Source: an uncultured Pseudomonas sp.
Lineage (GTDB): Bacteria; Pseudomonadota; Gammaproteobacteria; Pseudomonadales; Pseudomonadaceae
DNA length: 64,000 bases
Assembly: GCF_946886105.1 (NCBI RefSeq)
Contig: NZ_CAMPHV010000001.1
Coordinates: 238,261 to 302,260, forward strand
Direction: 5' to 3'
In this document: positions 62,497-64,000 of the stretch, piece by piece
Numbering within the stretch: position 1 is the first letter of the stretch
How the letters are laid out: every line of letters starts with the position of its first letter
Program-made: the position numbers and the translations under genes
Notes under the pieces: model-generated
Told to the model about the DNA's origin: nothing
What the model saw: the letters and a program-made list of their open reading frames with translations, nothing else
Databases searched by the model: none

Positions 62497-63744
62497 TTAG
62501 CTGCCGTGCGGGGTCAGATAGGCGGCGGTCGCGCCGCGTGTGGCTTCGCTGGCTTGCAGCTCCAGACGGGCGATGCTGCGTAGGTGCACTTGATCCGGGC
62601 CGTCGGCGAAGCGCAGGGCGCGGCCGGTGGTCCACATATCGGCCAGCGGCGTGTCCGGGGTCAGGCCCATGGCGCCGTAGACCTGCATGGCGCGGTCGAG
62701 CACCCGGGTGTGCATGCCCGGCACCAGGGCCTTGATCATGGCGATTTCCTTTCGTGCGGCCTTGGCGCCGACTTCGTCGATCATCCAGGCGGTCTTGAGT
62801 ACCAGCAACCGCGCCTGTTCGATCTCGATACGTGACTCGGCGATCCAGTCGCCGATATTGGCGTACTGGTGCAGGTACTTGCCGAAGGCCTTGCGCTCCT
62901 GGGCGCGCTCGACCATCAGTTCCAGGGCCAGTTCGGCCATGCCGATCGAGCGCATGCAGTGGTGAATCCGTCCCGGGCCGAGGCGCGCCTGGGCCATCAT
63001 GAAGCCCGCGCCCTCCTCGCCCAACAGATTGCCGACCGGCACTCGCACATCGCGCAGCAACAGTTCGCTATGACCTTCCGGGGCGATATGGTTCATCACC
63101 GGAATATTGCGCAGCAGCTGCACACCGGGCGTGTCGAACGGCACCAGGATCATGCTCTGCTGCTGGTGCGCCGGTGCGTCCGGATCGGTCTTGCCCATCA
63201 CGATTAGCAGCTTGCAGTCGGGGTGCGAGGCGTTGGTGATAAACCACTTGCGCCCGTTGATCACGTAGTCGTCGCCGTCGCGGCGGATCAGGGTCTGGAT
63301 ATTGTTGGCGTCCGAGGAAGGCACATCAGGTTCGGTCATGGCGAAGGCCGAGCGGATCTCGCCTTCGAGCAACGGCAGCAGCCAGCGCTCACGCTGCTCG
63401 GGGGTGGCGAACAGGTGCAGCAGCTCCATATTGCCGGTGTCCGGCGCGTTGCAGTTGAACACCTCGGAAGCCCAGTGCACGCGGCCCATGATTTCCGCCA
63501 GAGGCGCGTATTCCAGGTTGCTCAAGGCCGTGCCCGGTTCGTCCGCATGCAGCGACGGCAGAAACAGATTCCACAACCCTTCGCTGCGCGCCAGGGCCTT
63601 GAGGTCAGCCATGAACGGTACCGGAAACTGCCCGGCCGCCACCGCCGCATGCCAGGCACCGATGCGCGGCACTATATGGGCGTCCATAAAAGTGCGCAGC
63701 TGGTGGCGCAGTGCTTCGGTGCGGGGGCTGTAGGCGAAGTGCAT
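62497..63744 (-). CDS. acyl-CoA dehydrogenase family protein
   Basis: A 415-aa flavoprotein. Family motifs: 'SAFAMTEPDVPSSDANNIQT' (about 133-152), 'YVINGRKWFITNASHPDCKLLIVMG' (about 160-184), 'QARLGPGRIHHCMRSIGMAELALELM' (about 250) and 'RKAFGKYLHQYANIGDWIAE', ending with 'QVYGAMGLTPDTPLADMW' near 370. It resembles the ACAD10/11-type group, which carries the catalytic Asp in the last segment. It uses FAD to make an enoyl-CoA; the chain specificity is unknown. ATG 63744 follows CGAGG; a second ATG seven codons upstream (63765) is possible. Confidence 0.88.
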   Translation of the reverse strand: MHFAYSPRTEALRHQLRTFMDAHIVPRIGAWHAAVAAGQFPVPFMADLKALARSEGLWNLFLPSLHADEPGTALSNLEYAPLAEIMGRVHWASEVFNCNAPDTGNMELLHLFATPEQRERWLLPLLEGEIRSAFAMTEPDVPSSDANNIQTLIRRDGDDYVINGRKWFITNASHPDCKLLIVMGKTDPDAPAHQQQSMILVPFDTPGVQLLRNIPVMNHIAPEGHSELLLRDVRVPVGNLLGEEGAGFMMAQARLGPGRIHHCMRSIGMAELALELMVERAQERKAFGKYLHQYANIGDWIAESRIEIEQARLLVLKTAWMIDEVGAKAARKEIAMIKALVPGMHTRVLDRAMQVYGAMGLTPDTPLADMWTTGRALRFADGPDQVHLRSIARLELQASEATRGATAAYLTPHGS

Positions 63745-63864
63745 GGCGAACCTCGTATCGATCATGGAATTGAGCCACTACGGTAGGCCGCCATCTGGGC
63801 AAAACCCAGGATATTCGCCCGGCTGAATCGATGCCCATCAGCACCGCTCAACAGGCGGCGAACC

Positions 63865-63878
63865 TTGATCGAGGTCAT
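63865..63878. promoter_or_regulatory. FNR-like box upstream of the acyl-CoA dehydrogenase gene
   Basis: TTGAT-CGAG-GTCAT matches eight of ten conserved positions, 121 bp upstream of the chosen start. Confidence 0.35.
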
Positions 63879-63909
63879 TACCGCGAACGGTAAAGCTGTT
63901 AGGGCTTTT

Positions 63910-63976
63910 GTAGCCCGGATGCAATCCGGGGACGATGTAGCAGGCGCCAAAGCTCCCCGGATTTCATCCGGGCTAC
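63910..63976. repeat. REP-like palindromic repeat, GTAGCCCGGAT family
   Basis: Starts GTAGCCCGGATGCAATCC and ends GGATTTCATCCGGGCTAC. It is the third copy of this repeat and lies near the window's end, upstream of the acyl-CoA dehydrogenase gene. Confidence 0.75.
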
Positions 63977-64000
63977 GGGATGGACAGATTTGTAGACCCG

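Overview
The window looks like chromosomal DNA of a denitrifying gamma-proteobacterium of the Pseudomonas/Stutzerimonas type. The evidence is the order norQ(nirQ)-norE-norF-norCB-norD-dnr, which is the known Pseudomonas arrangement, the high-GC coding style, repeated 'GTAGCCCGGAT' and 'GTAGGGCGGACATG' palindromic intergenic repeats, and many FNR-type (ANR/DNR) boxes of the form TTGAT-N4-ATCAA.

Region 1 (1-12.06 kb) is an anaerobic/stress block: a quinone-oxidoreductase-like dehydrogenase, a PRPP-synthetase-like protein, a tandem universal stress protein, Hsp20, a three-gene soluble formate-dehydrogenase-like enzyme, FtsH, a periplasmic solute-binding protein and a VKOR-thioredoxin fusion. Perfect or near-perfect FNR boxes sit in front of most of these units.

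Region 2 (12.06-37.38 kb) is a roughly 25-kb transposon with TGTCGAGATTAG / CTAATCTCGACA ends. It has a tniA-tniB-tniQ transposition module and a divergent tyrosine recombinase + KfrA-like pair that resembles the TnpS/TnpT cointegrate-resolution system. The cargo is mostly large NTPase proteins of anti-phage type: a PD-(D/E)XK protein, a STAND NTPase with a C-terminal nuclease-like domain, an ABC/SMC-type ATPase with a zinc hook, a 2056-aa Avs-like STAND protein with an N-terminal nuclease-like domain, and a two-gene GHKL-ATPase + large-partner module. The right terminal repeat is duplicated and no target duplication is visible.

Region 3 (37.39-44.3 kb) starts with a nearly canonical dif (XerCD) site 30 bp outside the transposon. 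Next come a truncated integrase, a frameshifted gene fragment, a second, inverted and diverged copy of the GHKL + large-partner module (here preceded by a MazG-like pyrophosphohydrolase), an IS3 remnant and an Mrr-like nuclease. The repeated GHKL module is my best candidate for an undescribed system.

Region 4 (44.4-64 kb) returns to the anaerobic theme: a YjdF-family membrane protein, an alpha/beta hydrolase and a phosphoribosyltransferase, an FtrABCD-like ferrous-iron uptake operon, a DGC zinc-binding protein, and a RIC (DnrN/NorA-like)-small protein-dnr operon with GGT-N7-ACC NorR-type sites and a sigma54 promoter. The nitric-oxide reductase cluster follows, then a cytochrome c-551 gene, a LysR regulator, an HPP-CBS membrane protein, an SDR and an acyl-CoA dehydrogenase. 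The nirS/heme d1 genes that normally lie beside nirQ in P. aeruginosa are absent here. The two accessory regions therefore appear to split one anaerobically regulated chromosomal neighbourhood.
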